Below, piece by piece: positions 24,622 through 32,938 of a stretch of 64,000 nucleotides of DNA (its first letter is position 1; every line of letters begins with the position of its first letter). A program made the translations under genes and the position numbers. Below the pieces are notes generated by a model. The model searched no databases. It was not told where the DNA came from and saw only the letters and a list, made by a program, of their open reading frames with translations. The stretch lies in the NCBI RefSeq assembly GCF_900491745.1, contig NZ_UETR01000007.1, positions 62,001-126,000 on the forward strand, in the 5' to 3' direction. The stretch comes from Amarolinea aalborgensis. GTDB lineage: Bacteria > Chloroflexota > Anaerolineae > SSC4 > Amarolineaceae.

Positions 24622-25548
24622 ATGCTCTTTGGCTATCAAAACCCATCCTTCCTCTGGCCCGACAGCGACCCGCACGCCATCTTCGAGCGCACGCGCGCAG
24701 CCGCGCAGAAAGCCGAGGCGGCCGGGTTCGTCTCTTTCTGGTTGATGGATCATCTGATCCAACTGCCCATGGTGGGTGCGGCCGATGAGCCGTTCCTCGA
24801 AAGCTGGACCACCCTGGCCGCACTGGCCGCGGTGACCAACCGCATCCGCCTGGGAACGATGGTCAGCTCGATCGGCTATCGCAACCCTGCCTTGTTGGCG
24901 AAAATGGTGGCCGGCGTTGACATCATCAGCGGCGGCCGCGCCATCCTGGGCATTGGCGCCGGCTGGTTCCAAACGGAGTATCGGCAGTATGGCTATGAGT
25001 TCCCAGAGCAGCCGGCCGTGCGCATCCGCCAGCTCGATGAGGGCATTCAGTTGATCAAGGCGCTGTGGACGCAGCCTCGCGCCACGTTTGCTGGCAAGTA
25101 TTTCCAGGTCAAAGAAGCCATCCTGGAGCCGAAGCCGGTGCAAAAGCCGTATCCACCGATCCTGGTAGGCGGCGGCGGCGAGCAGTTGACGCTCAAGGTG
25201 GCCGCGAAGCAGGCCAACATGGTCAACTGGTTCGGCGCGCCGGACGTCATCAAGCACAAGCTGGAGGTGCTGGCTCGTCACGGCGACGCCGTGGGCCGCG
25301 ACGTGCGCGAGATTCACATCACCAAGCTCGACAGTGTCCTCATCGGCCGTCAGGAGAAGGACGTACAGCAGAAGCGCATCAAGCTGCACTTGGGCGACCG
25401 TCCCTTCCTGGCCGGCACCGTGCGCCAGGTCATTGACCAGATCGCGGCGTTCCAGGCCGTAGGCGTGCAGGAGATGATCCTCAACATCCCACGTAACGAC
25501 CCGGAGACCTTCGATCTGCTGGGCAGCGAGGTCATCCCCGCGTTTTGA
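24622..25548 (+). CDS. LLM-class flavin/F420-dependent oxidoreductase
   Basis: 308 residues from the ATG at 24622, behind AAAGGA. Luciferase-like TIM barrel: AEAAGFVSFWLMDHL, VTNRIRLGTMVSSIGYRNPALLAKMVA, the typical GRAILGIGAGWFQTEYRQYG, and PKPVQKPYPPILVGGGGEQLTLKVAA. These patterns match the F420-dependent branch (TIGR03560-like). The substrate is unknown. It stands as a single gene between promoter and the defence-like stretch. Confidence 0.87.
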   Translation: MLFGYQNPSFLWPDSDPHAIFERTRAAAQKAEAAGFVSFWLMDHLIQLPMVGAADEPFLESWTTLAALAAVTNRIRLGTMVSSIGYRNPALLAKMVAGVDIISGGRAILGIGAGWFQTEYRQYGYEFPEQPAVRIRQLDEGIQLIKALWTQPRATFAGKYFQVKEAILEPKPVQKPYPPILVGGGGEQLTLKVAAKQANMVNWFGAPDVIKHKLEVLARHGDAVGRDVREIHITKLDSVLIGRQEKDVQQKRIKLHLGDRPFLAGTVRQVIDQIAAFQAVGVQEMILNIPRNDPETFDLLGSEVIPAF

Positions 25549-25598
25549 GGGCGCATAAGACCATCCAAACCTACCGATGAACAAGGAAAGAACCCACT

Positions 25599-27392
25599 AT
25601 GACCACCCAGCGCTATTCTGTTACGCCGCATCCCATCGAAACCTTGCTTACTTGGGTCAAGTCGGACGAAATTGCCGTCCCCGAAATTCAGCGACCATTC
25701 GTCTGGGAAGCCACCAAAGTACGCAATCTGCTCGATTCGCTCTATCGAGGTTACCCAGTTGGTTATCTTATCGTCTGGCGCAACCCTACCATAAAACTCA
25801 AAGACGGCACGCCTTCGGCGGGTAAGCGCATTCTAATTGACGGGCAACAGCGTCTTACGGCGCTCATGGCGGCCTTGCTGGGGCGCAAAGTTATAACCAA
25901 AGATTACGAAACGGTGCGCATTCGTATTGCTTTCAATCCGCTCGAACACAAATTTGAAGTTACTAACCCGGCCATCCAAAAAAATGCCGCCTGGATTGCC
26001 GACATTGCAGAAGTGTTTGCGCCAGAGACTAGCATCACCGAAATCACAGACGTGTATTTTGAGAAAAATCCCGACTCGGATAGAAAGAAGATTTCACGGA
26101 CATTGGAAAACCTGCGAAAAATCACCAACAACCACGTGGGTGTCATTGAACTGGCTGAAGACTTGGATATTGAGCAGGTTACCGAGATTTTCATTCGTGT
26201 TAACTCAGCGGGGAAAGAACTTAGCCAAGCCGACTTCGCCATGTCCAAAATCGCCGCCAACGAAACCTATGGCGGCAATCAATTGCGCAAGGCTATTGAC
26301 TACTTCTGTCACTTGGCCGTCGCGCCTGAATTTTATGGACGCATCGAAGAAGGCGACCCGGTTTTCGCCGCCTCTGAGTTCTTCCCGAAAATGGCGTGGC
26401 TCAAAGATGTGGATCACATCTACGATCCATCGTATACCGACATGCTCCGCGTAGCGTTCACGTCAGAATTCGGGCGCGGGAAACTGCAAGACCTGGTCGC
26501 GTTACTTTCTGGTCGCAACTTTGAAACCAAGGAATTTCAAGAAGCCATTGCTGAACAGTCGTTCACCCGTCTCAAGAAAGGTATTCTCAACTTCATCAAC
26601 AAGACTCATTTCGACCGACTGACCATGATTCTGCGTTCGGCTGGCTTCATCACCAGTTCGCTGATTGGAGGCCAGAACTCGGTCAACTTTGCTTACATTC
26701 TATATCTACGCGCCCGCGCTGAAGGGCTGCCTGCTGACGACATCGAGCATGTCGTGCGCTGCTGGTTCGTTATGTCCATGCTTACGGAACGTTATTCCGG
26801 AAACCCAGAATCGCAAATAGACCTGGATATTCGCCAAATCGAAACACAGGGGGCGTTGGCTTATGCCACAGCCGTTATTAAGGCTGAATTATCTGAAGGG
26901 TATTGGGACTCACTTCTGCCACAACAGATGGAGACTTCTTCCAGCATCAGCCCGTATTTCTTGGTCTACCAGGCTGCGCAGGTGAAACTCAACGATAAAG
27001 GCTTCCTTTCGCGCGATATTACCGTACAGGATTTGATTAAGAATCGTTCGGACGCGCATCATCTCTTCCCGCGCCAGTATCTCAAAGGCCAGGGCCTCAG
27101 TCGCGGCCAGTACAACCAGATTGCTAATTTTGCACTGGCGCAGAGCGAAATTAACATTGCCATTGGAGCCAAAGCGCCTAAAGTTTATTTCGCCGAATTA
27201 TTGAGCCAATGCGATGGTGGCAAGAAGAAATATGGCGGCATTACCGACCTAGACGAATTGAAAGAGAATCTGCGCGACCACTCGATTCCCGAAGGCATCT
27301 TCAGTTCATTGGCCGATGACTACCCCCAGTTTTTAGAAGCACGTCGAAAATTGATGGCCGCTAAAATCAAGAAATACTTCAACAAGCTCTGA
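25599..27392 (+). CDS. GmrSD-like nuclease, DUF262 fused to DUF1524 (HNH)
   Basis: 597 residues. N-terminal DUF262: VPEIQRPFVWEATKVRNLLDSL (in part) around 26-48, and the hallmark LIDGQQRLTAL at about 79-89, a ParB-like NTPase motif. The C-terminal DUF1524 His-Me nuclease has D485-A-H487-H488-L and, after 20 residues, N506 and N510 in NQIANFALAQ. Fused DUF262-DUF1524 proteins include GmrSD, a modification-dependent (type IV) restriction enzyme that attacks glucosylated phage DNA, and related phage-defence nucleases. Base composition is clearly more A+T-rich than the neighbours, suggesting recent acquisition. Modification target unknown. Confidence 0.85.
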   Translation: MTTQRYSVTPHPIETLLTWVKSDEIAVPEIQRPFVWEATKVRNLLDSLYRGYPVGYLIVWRNPTIKLKDGTPSAGKRILIDGQQRLTALMAALLGRKVITKDYETVRIRIAFNPLEHKFEVTNPAIQKNAAWIADIAEVFAPETSITEITDVYFEKNPDSDRKKISRTLENLRKITNNHVGVIELAEDLDIEQVTEIFIRVNSAGKELSQADFAMSKIAANETYGGNQLRKAIDYFCHLAVAPEFYGRIEEGDPVFAASEFFPKMAWLKDVDHIYDPSYTDMLRVAFTSEFGRGKLQDLVALLSGRNFETKEFQEAIAEQSFTRLKKGILNFINKTHFDRLTMILRSAGFITSSLIGGQNSVNFAYILYLRARAEGLPADDIEHVVRCWFVMSMLTERYSGNPESQIDLDIRQIETQGALAYATAVIKAELSEGYWDSLLPQQMETSSSISPYFLVYQAAQVKLNDKGFLSRDITVQDLIKNRSDAHHLFPRQYLKGQGLSRGQYNQIANFALAQSEINIAIGAKAPKVYFAELLSQCDGGKKKYGGITDLDELKENLRDHSIPEGIFSSLADDYPQFLEARRKLMAAKIKKYFNKL

Positions 27393-27400
27393 GTTAAGTC

Positions 27401-27499
27401 ATGCCCAAGCCCAGCGAACACAAAACCGTCCAAGCTCGCATTCTACTGTATGCCCAAGACATCGGCTGGCGTATTGTCACTCGCGAAAAAGCTGAGTAG
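27401..27499 (+). pseudogene. 5' relic of a type I restriction hsdR gene
   Basis: A 32-codon frame (MPKPSEHKTVQARILLYAQD...) ends at TAG 27497-27499. Its sequence is the typical opening of HsdR subunits (SEHKTVQARIL-YAQ-IGW). The other ~1000 codons are absent, and the next gene starts 27 bases later. It is best read as a stump left by deletion or replacement, though a short translated peptide is possible. Confidence 0.7.
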
Positions 27500-27525
27500 C
27501 CACGCGCGATGCACAGGAAAAAACG

Positions 27526-28371
27526 ATGCAAACCGACCAACGCAAAGAGAATCCCTACGGTAATCGTCCGCTTAGTCCCTTAGAACGGTATCGGCTATAT
27601 CTGGACGAGTCAGGCGATCACGTCTTTCGTGATTTTAGTCAGTTGGCGCACCGGTTTCTCTGCCTGCTGGGGTGCTGGTTCAAGACCGAGTCGTATCTGC
27701 AATTCCAGCGCGAATTGGAGAATCTCAAAGCGATCCATCTCCCTCATCATCCCGATGAGCCGGTGGTGCTGCACCGGGAAGACATGCTCAATGCCCGGGG
27801 CGCGTTCAAAGACCTGCGTGACATGGCCAAGCGTGCCGCCTTCGACGATGACTTACTTGCTTGCATCAAGAAGGCTGATTTTTGGGTGGTCGCCGTCTTG
27901 ATTGACAAACAGGCTCTGCTGCAAGCCTACGGCGAAGGCGCCGCGCATCCTTATCACCTGGCGTTGGGGTTCATGTTACAGCGCTATGCGGGCTATCTCA
28001 ATCATATTGGGCGCGCCGGCGATGTCATGGCAGAATCTCGTGGCAAGGTTGAAGACAGGTTATTGGCTGACTCGTATGAGCGTGTTTTCAAGCAAGGGGT
28101 ATGGATGACGAACGCACAGGTGTTTCAGGCGGCGCTCACTTCAAGCCAACTCAAACTGAAATCCAAATCCGCAAATGTTGCGGGATTGCAGTTGGCAGAC
28201 TTGCTGGGTCATCCTGTCAAACAATGGGCATTGAAGCGGTACAGTTTTAGCACCGACGAGTTGGCGCCGTTTGCCCAACGCCTGCTGACTGTTGTGGAGC
28301 CGAAGTTCAATCGGCATTTGTCTGACAATCGGCTGGACGGCTATGGCATTGTCATCTATCCCAAAAAATAA
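27526..28371 (+). CDS. DUF3800 domain-containing protein
   Basis: 281 residues from the ATG at 27526, behind AGGAAAA. The N-terminal motif YLDESGD at 25-31, an acidic HRED near residue 85 and the C-terminal VAGLQLADLLGHPVKQWAL match DUF3800, a family with RNase-H-like character often found in mobile or defence neighbourhoods. Function is unproven. The DESGD aspartates, a middle ED and the C-terminal D are plausible metal ligands, which is inference. The stop codon overlaps the U-tract of a small RNA coming from the other strand. Confidence 0.8.
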   Translation: MQTDQRKENPYGNRPLSPLERYRLYLDESGDHVFRDFSQLAHRFLCLLGCWFKTESYLQFQRELENLKAIHLPHHPDEPVVLHREDMLNARGAFKDLRDMAKRAAFDDDLLACIKKADFWVVAVLIDKQALLQAYGEGAAHPYHLALGFMLQRYAGYLNHIGRAGDVMAESRGKVEDRLLADSYERVFKQGVWMTNAQVFQAALTSSQLKLKSKSANVAGLQLADLLGHPVKQWALKRYSFSTDELAPFAQRLLTVVEPKFNRHLSDNRLDGYGIVIYPKK

Positions 28372-28437
28372 AAGAGCCTCTTGCGAGGCTCCTCTACGCT
28401 CGCCCCTGCGGGCGATCCAGCTCCGTTAAAACGGATT
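28364..28437 (-). ncRNA. Candidate small RNA with three hairpins
   Basis: Minus-strand transcript of about 70-74 nt predicted from a strong promoter and a clear terminator. Three stems in order: CCGT/ACGG with a UUUA loop, TCGCCC/GGGCGA with a GCAG loop, and the terminator GAGCCTC/GAGGCTC with a GCAA tetraloop (28374-28380 with 28385-28391) followed by a U-rich run. No reading frame fits. I do not recognise a known family. The 3' end overlaps the stop of the DUF3800 gene, so it may be tied to it or be an independent gene captured by the island. Confidence 0.65.
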
Positions 28438-28443
28438 GACTCT

Positions 28444-28472
28444 ATTATACTAGAAACAGGGACGAATTTCAA
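28444..28472 (-). promoter_or_regulatory. Promoter of the candidate small RNA
   Basis: Minus-strand TTGAAA (28467-28472) and perfect TATAAT (28444-28449) with 17-bp spacing. Confidence 0.8.
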
Positions 28473-28568
28473 GTCCCAAACTGCTTGGGATGGAGAGCAA
28501 TTTCGGCAATTACGTCATCGTGCATGAATCTTGGCAGGCGCTGATCTCAACGATGAGAGGAGAACACC

Positions 28569-29882
28569 ATGCGAGCAACGGATATCATTGTACACAAGCG
28601 CGACGGGCATGAACTGAGCGCGGAGGAACTACAGTTTTTCATCCAGGGCTACACCCGCGGCGATATTCCCGATTACCAGGCCGCGGCGTGGGCCATGTCG
28701 GTCTACTGGCGGGGGATGACCCCGCGCGAGACGGCCTCGCTGACGCAGGCGATGGCCTTCTCCGGCCAAACGCTCGACATTCACGATGTCGCGCCGTTTG
28801 TGGTGGATAAGCACTCCTCCGGCGGCGTCGGTGACAAGACGAGCCTGGTGGTCGGCCCGCTCGTTGCCAGCCTGGGCGTACCGGTCGGCAAGATGTCCGG
28901 CCGCGGCCTGTCGTTTTCCGGCGGCACCCTGGACAAGCTGGAGTCTATTCCCGGCTGGCGCGCGGACTTGACCTTGGATGCCTTCAAGCACCAGCTCGCA
29001 ACCGTGGGCATGGTCATCGCCGGGCAGACGCACGACCTGGCCCCGGCCGATGGCAAGCTGTACGCGCTGCGCGATGTGACGGGCACGGTGCCCGCGCTGC
29101 CCCTCATCGCCAGCTCAATTATGTCCAAGAAAATCGCCAGCGGCGCGGATGCCATCGTGCTCGATGTCAAGACCGGCAGCGGCGCGTTCATGAAGACCCT
29201 CGCCGAGGCCGAGGCGCTTGCCGCCCTGATGGTGCAGATTGGCCGGGAACTGGGGCGCCACATGAGCGCGGTCATCAGCGACATGAGTCAGCCGCTGGGC
29301 CGCGCCGTCGGTAATACGTTGGAGGTCAAAGAGGCCATCGAGACGCTGCATGGCGTCGGGCCGGCCGATTTCACCGACCTGGTGTTGACGGTGTCCGCGG
29401 AGATGGTGCGCTTGGCGGATGTGGGGCTTGGACGAGCGCTGGGCGACGAACGCGCGCGCCTGGAAGAATCACTGCGCAGCGGCGCAGCCTGGCGCAAGTT
29501 CCGCGAGTTCATCCGCGCGCAAGGCGGCGATGTGGCGACGGTGGATGATCCGGAGCGACTGGCGCAGGCGGCCATTGTGGCGCCCTGCCTGGCGCCCGTC
29601 GCCGGCTACGTCGCGGCGATCAACACGGAAGAAGTGGGGCTGACGGTGGTTGACCTGGGCGGCGGACGCGCCAAGAAGGGCGATCCGATTGACCCGGCCG
29701 TCGGTCTGATCTTTCGCGCGCGCCTGGGCGATTGGGTGGAGGCCGGCCAGCCATTGGCCCTGGTTCATGCACAGACGCCCGCGGCGCTGACAGCCGCGCA
29801 GGCGCGCCTGACCGCAGCCATTCACATCCAGGCCGAGCCGGTAGCCGCGCCGCCGCTGGTGCACAAGATCATCCGCGGTTGA
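28569..29882 (+). CDS. pdp: Pyrimidine-nucleoside phosphorylase
   Basis: 437 residues, normal length. Signature KHSSGGVGDKTSLVVGPL at about 81-98 (phosphate and sugar site), SGRGLSFSGGTLDKLESIPG (in part) after it, and DVKTGSGAFMKT. It cleaves thymidine, uridine or deoxyuridine with phosphate to base and (deoxy)ribose-1-phosphate. Its length and C-terminal biotinyl-like domain fit the Gram-positive PdP/DeoA family. GAGAGGAG precedes the ATG. With the uridine kinase at 2148 it points to pyrimidine salvage. Confidence 0.93.
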   Translation: MRATDIIVHKRDGHELSAEELQFFIQGYTRGDIPDYQAAAWAMSVYWRGMTPRETASLTQAMAFSGQTLDIHDVAPFVVDKHSSGGVGDKTSLVVGPLVASLGVPVGKMSGRGLSFSGGTLDKLESIPGWRADLTLDAFKHQLATVGMVIAGQTHDLAPADGKLYALRDVTGTVPALPLIASSIMSKKIASGADAIVLDVKTGSGAFMKTLAEAEALAALMVQIGRELGRHMSAVISDMSQPLGRAVGNTLEVKEAIETLHGVGPADFTDLVLTVSAEMVRLADVGLGRALGDERARLEESLRSGAAWRKFREFIRAQGGDVATVDDPERLAQAAIVAPCLAPVAGYVAAINTEEVGLTVVDLGGGRAKKGDPIDPAVGLIFRARLGDWVEAGQPLALVHAQTPAALTAAQARLTAAIHIQAEPVAAPPLVHKIIRG

Positions 29883-29933
29883 GATCAGCTTCGGCGTGCG
29901 TGGGTCATACTGCCAGTATGCTGCACGGCCTGT

Positions 29934-30716
29934 CTACGCGCTGGGCGGGGCCGCCGGTTCGCTGCCCACGACACGCTGGGCCAGGGCCTGATAAGCCTGG
30001 GCGCCCTGGTGTTTGACCGCGTAGTCAAGCATCGCCTGGTTGGCGACGGTCGCTTCAGGAAAGCGAATGCTCTTTTGAATGACGATATCGAAGACCTGGT
30101 CGCCAAACACGGCGCGCATTTCTTCCACCACCTCACGGGCGTGAATCGTGCCTGTCGAATACATGGTGGGCAGAATGCCGAGGATGCGTAATTCGGGGTT
30201 TAGGCGCGCCCTGATCTTGTCAATCGTGCTGAGCAGAAGCCGAATGCCGCGCATGGCAAAGTATTCGCATTGCAGGGGGATCAACACTTCTTGACTTGCA
30301 CACAGTGAGTTGGCCGTGAGCAAACCCAGGCTGGGCGGGCAGTCAATCAGGATGAAATCGTACCATGCCCCCAGTGGTTCCAGAATGTGGCGCAGAATCA
30401 ATTCACGGCGGATTTCCGCAATCAGCTCAATCTCTGCGGACGACAGATCAATGTTGGCCGGTATCAGGTCAATGTAAGCCTGATAGGGGCGGATGACCCG
30501 ACTGATTGGCATCTCAGGCGTCAAGAGGGCATTGTAGATCGTCAGGTCCAGGCTTTCCGGCTCCAGGCCCAGCCCGGCCGCCAGGGAACCCTGTGGATCC
30601 ATATCCACCAACAGCACCTTCTTCTTCATGCGCGCCAGCGCGACGCCCAGGTTGATGACGGTGGTCGTTTTGCCGACCCCACCTTTTTGGTTGGCGACTG
30701 CGATCGTTCGAGCCAT
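29934..30716 (-). CDS. ParA/Soj-family ATPase
   Basis: 260 residues from the ATG at 30716 (MARTIAVANQKGGVGKTT). Deviant Walker A KGGVGKTT, Walker A' VDMDPQGSLAAGLG and Walker B ILIDCPPSLGLLT are intact, as in chromosome-partitioning ParA/Soj. It starts 10 bases after the stop of a second ParA-type gene, and no parB follows. It could position DNA or another cargo such as envelope or chemosensory clusters. Confidence 0.88.
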   Translation of the reverse strand: MARTIAVANQKGGVGKTTTVINLGVALARMKKKVLLVDMDPQGSLAAGLGLEPESLDLTIYNALLTPEMPISRVIRPYQAYIDLIPANIDLSSAEIELIAEIRRELILRHILEPLGAWYDFILIDCPPSLGLLTANSLCASQEVLIPLQCEYFAMRGIRLLLSTIDKIRARLNPELRILGILPTMYSTGTIHAREVVEEMRAVFGDQVFDIVIQKSIRFPEATVANQAMLDYAVKHQGAQAYQALAQRVVGSEPAAPPSA

Positions 30717-30726
30717 GTGATTCTCC

Positions 30727-31518
30727 TCAGTCTGCGCGTGGATTGGATGGTGTTCCATTCACGGGGGGAGTCAGGGGCGGCAGTTGAGCAACGATATCAG
30801 CCAGTTGGGCATAATCGGCGGCGCCCCGGCTGCGCGGCGCGTACTCGAAGATCGTCTTGCCTTTGCCAGGCGCTTCCGACAGCGATGTGTCAATGCGAAT
30901 GGGAAAGGTGACCTTGTCGCCAAAATCGGCCTTGAGCGACGATAGAACTTCGGCGCTGACGCGGCGGCGAGCGTCGAAGAAGGTGGGAATGATCAGGCGA
31001 ATGGCGGCGCCGCGCCCAAGCAGGCGGCTGATGGAGCGCAGGTAGGCCATGAACTGGCGCGCGCCGGCCAGGGCCAACATTTCCATGGAGACGGGGATAT
31101 ACACTTCTTCCACATAGGCCACCGCGTTGATAGTCAACAGCGAGGCTGACGGCGCGCAGTCCAAGATTTGATAGTCATAGTTGACCAGATCGCTGAACAG
31201 CTCTGTGAAAATTTCCTCGCGCGCCACTTCAAGCACCATGCGCTGCTGCGCTTTGAACAGGCCGAGATCGCTCGGAATCAGATCAAGGTTGGGGCGCGCG
31301 GGCAGCACACATTCGGCGGCCGTCGCCTTGCGCATGAGCACATCTACCAACGATTTCTTAACTTGAGTGACGCCCAAGGCCAGAGAGACATTGGCCTGTG
31401 TATCAGTGTCAATCAGCAGCACGCGCTGCCCGCGCTGCGCCAGGGCGGCGCCCAAATTGACGCAGGTGGTTGTCTTGCCGATACCGCCCTTGAGTCCCAG
31501 AATGGCAATTTTGCGCAT
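30727..31518 (-). CDS. ParA/MinD-family ATPase, second of a tandem pair
   Basis: 263 residues. Deviant Walker A GLKGGIGKTTT at 8-18, LIDTDTQANVSLALG and Walker B QILDCAPSASLLT. It differs clearly from the adjacent ParA, so this is not a recent tandem copy. A MinD-like amphipathic C-terminal helix is absent: the last 25 residues are proline-rich. Encoded upstream of the other ParA in one unit. Confidence 0.85.
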   Translation of the reverse strand: MRKIAILGLKGGIGKTTTCVNLGAALAQRGQRVLLIDTDTQANVSLALGVTQVKKSLVDVLMRKATAAECVLPARPNLDLIPSDLGLFKAQQRMVLEVAREEIFTELFSDLVNYDYQILDCAPSASLLTINAVAYVEEVYIPVSMEMLALAGARQFMAYLRSISRLLGRGAAIRLIIPTFFDARRRVSAEVLSSLKADFGDKVTFPIRIDTSLSEAPGKGKTIFEYAPRSRGAADYAQLADIVAQLPPLTPPVNGTPSNPRAD

Positions 31519-31610
31519 ACGATTTCCTGTAGACAGGGTCGAGTGGTTGCGTCAGGCTGTGCGGTCCTGCGCGCTGTTGATCCTTCACGGCGCCTAAGCG
31601 AAGCGTACAC

Positions 31611-31647
31611 GCGCCTGCGGCGGCAGAATGAGTGCCGCCGCAGGCGC
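31611..31647. repeat. 15-bp perfect hairpin between GT4 and parA-like genes
   Basis: GCGCCTGCGGCGGCA at 31611-31625 is exactly complementary to 31633-31647, loop GAATGAG. No T-tract. It sits downstream of the GT4 gene and may cap that transcript. Confidence 0.65.
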
Positions 31648-31694
31648 AGCAACGCCCGGCTGACCGCAGTTGCGTACGGCCCAGGCTGCGCGGC

Positions 31695-32879
31695 TTACGC
31701 TGCGGGCGCGACCTCGCGGTAGACCGCCATGGTGGATTCGGCGATCACATCCCAGGAATAGATTTCTTGCACCATGCGGTACGCATAGTCAGCCCGCAGG
31801 CGAGCCGTTTCTGGCTCGCGCAGCACTTTGCTGATGCCCCAAGCCAGCGAGCCGGGGTCGTCAGGAAAGACCGTAATCGCCGTCTTGTCATGCGCCACCA
31901 CTTCCGCCAGTCCGCCCACGCTCGCCACCACCAGGGGAGTGCGCGCGGCCATTGCCTCCAGCGCGACAAGGCCAAACGGCTCGTAGAGCGATGGAAAGAC
32001 GGCTACGTCGGCCATGCAGAACATGCGCACGGCCTCCTCGTCGGTCACGAAACCAGGAAACATCACCTTGTCGCCGATATGCAGGGCCGCGGCGCGCTGC
32101 TTCAACTGTTCGAGCAGCGGCCCGCGTCCAGCAATGACGAAACGCGCCTGCGGGAAGGCATTGAGGACGAACGGAATTGCTTCAACCAGGACCGATGCGC
32201 CCTTTTCGTGCACCAAGCGGCCAATGTGAAAGACAATGTGTTCGTCAGGCTGCGCATACCTTTGCCGCTCCACGGTATTGTCTCGGCCGCGCTGCTCATC
32301 GAAGGCCGCCGTGTTGACGCCATTCGGGATGACGCGAATCTTATCAGGATTCACGTCAAAAAACGACTGCACTTCATGGCGCATGTAGTCGCTGACCGTG
32401 ATGATGCGAGTCGCCGTATGCGCCAGTTCGATTTCGGCGTCGTGGATTTTCTGCGACAGGGCATTGGGCAACCAGCCGCGGTTGCGACCACGCTCCGTGG
32501 CATGGAAGGTAACGACGAGCGGCGCCCCATGCGCCCGATGCACGGCCGTGGCCACAAAACCCACCAACCAGTCGTGCGCATGGATCAGATCGAATCCGCC
32601 GACCTCCTGCCACAGCGTTTCGATGTATTGCTCCATGACCCTGTTGACCTGTTGGGCGCCGCCAAAAATATCGCCGGAATCAGGCAGGGGCGCCTCCACG
32701 CGATGCACAGTCAGGTTGCCTAACGCGTGGTAAGGGTCCCCGCCGCGATGCCGTGGCGTAACCAGGTGCACAATCAAGCCAGGATGTTGACATAAGGCGG
32801 GCAGCAGGTCTGAGACATGCCGACCCAGGCCGCCTTGCAGATTCGGTAGATATTCCCATGAAATCATCAGTAGACGCAT
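31695..32879 (-). CDS. GT4-family glycosyltransferase
   Basis: 394 residues from the ATG at 32879, behind GAGGAG; a GTG at 32903 is less likely. GT-B fold: the N-terminal donor-side loop EYLPNLQGGLGRHV, an acceptor helix DLIHAHDWLVG, the linker HIGRLVHEKGASVLVEAI, and the C-terminal acidic block PSLYEPFGLVALEAMAA containing the E-x7-E of GT4 retaining enzymes. It is of the glycogen-synthase/sucrose-synthase-like type, with the sugar and product unknown. It ends the alaS-to-GT4 run of minus-strand genes, 59 bases after the lipoprotein gene. Confidence 0.85.
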   Translation of the reverse strand: MRLLMISWEYLPNLQGGLGRHVSDLLPALCQHPGLIVHLVTPRHRGGDPYHALGNLTVHRVEAPLPDSGDIFGGAQQVNRVMEQYIETLWQEVGGFDLIHAHDWLVGFVATAVHRAHGAPLVVTFHATERGRNRGWLPNALSQKIHDAEIELAHTATRIITVSDYMRHEVQSFFDVNPDKIRVIPNGVNTAAFDEQRGRDNTVERQRYAQPDEHIVFHIGRLVHEKGASVLVEAIPFVLNAFPQARFVIAGRGPLLEQLKQRAAALHIGDKVMFPGFVTDEEAVRMFCMADVAVFPSLYEPFGLVALEAMAARTPLVVASVGGLAEVVAHDKTAITVFPDDPGSLAWGISKVLREPETARLRADYAYRMVQEIYSWDVIAESTMAVYREVAPAA

Positions 32880-32938
32880 GAGTGATTTCTCCTCTACGGG
32901 CACTCATCTTTGAGCTTGCTCACGCGACTGCCTGGGGT

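Noticed and set aside
27401..27499. Selenocysteine read-through of the short hsdR-like frame, given selA in the window
   Set aside because: The stop is TAG, not TGA, and no long downstream homology continues the frame.
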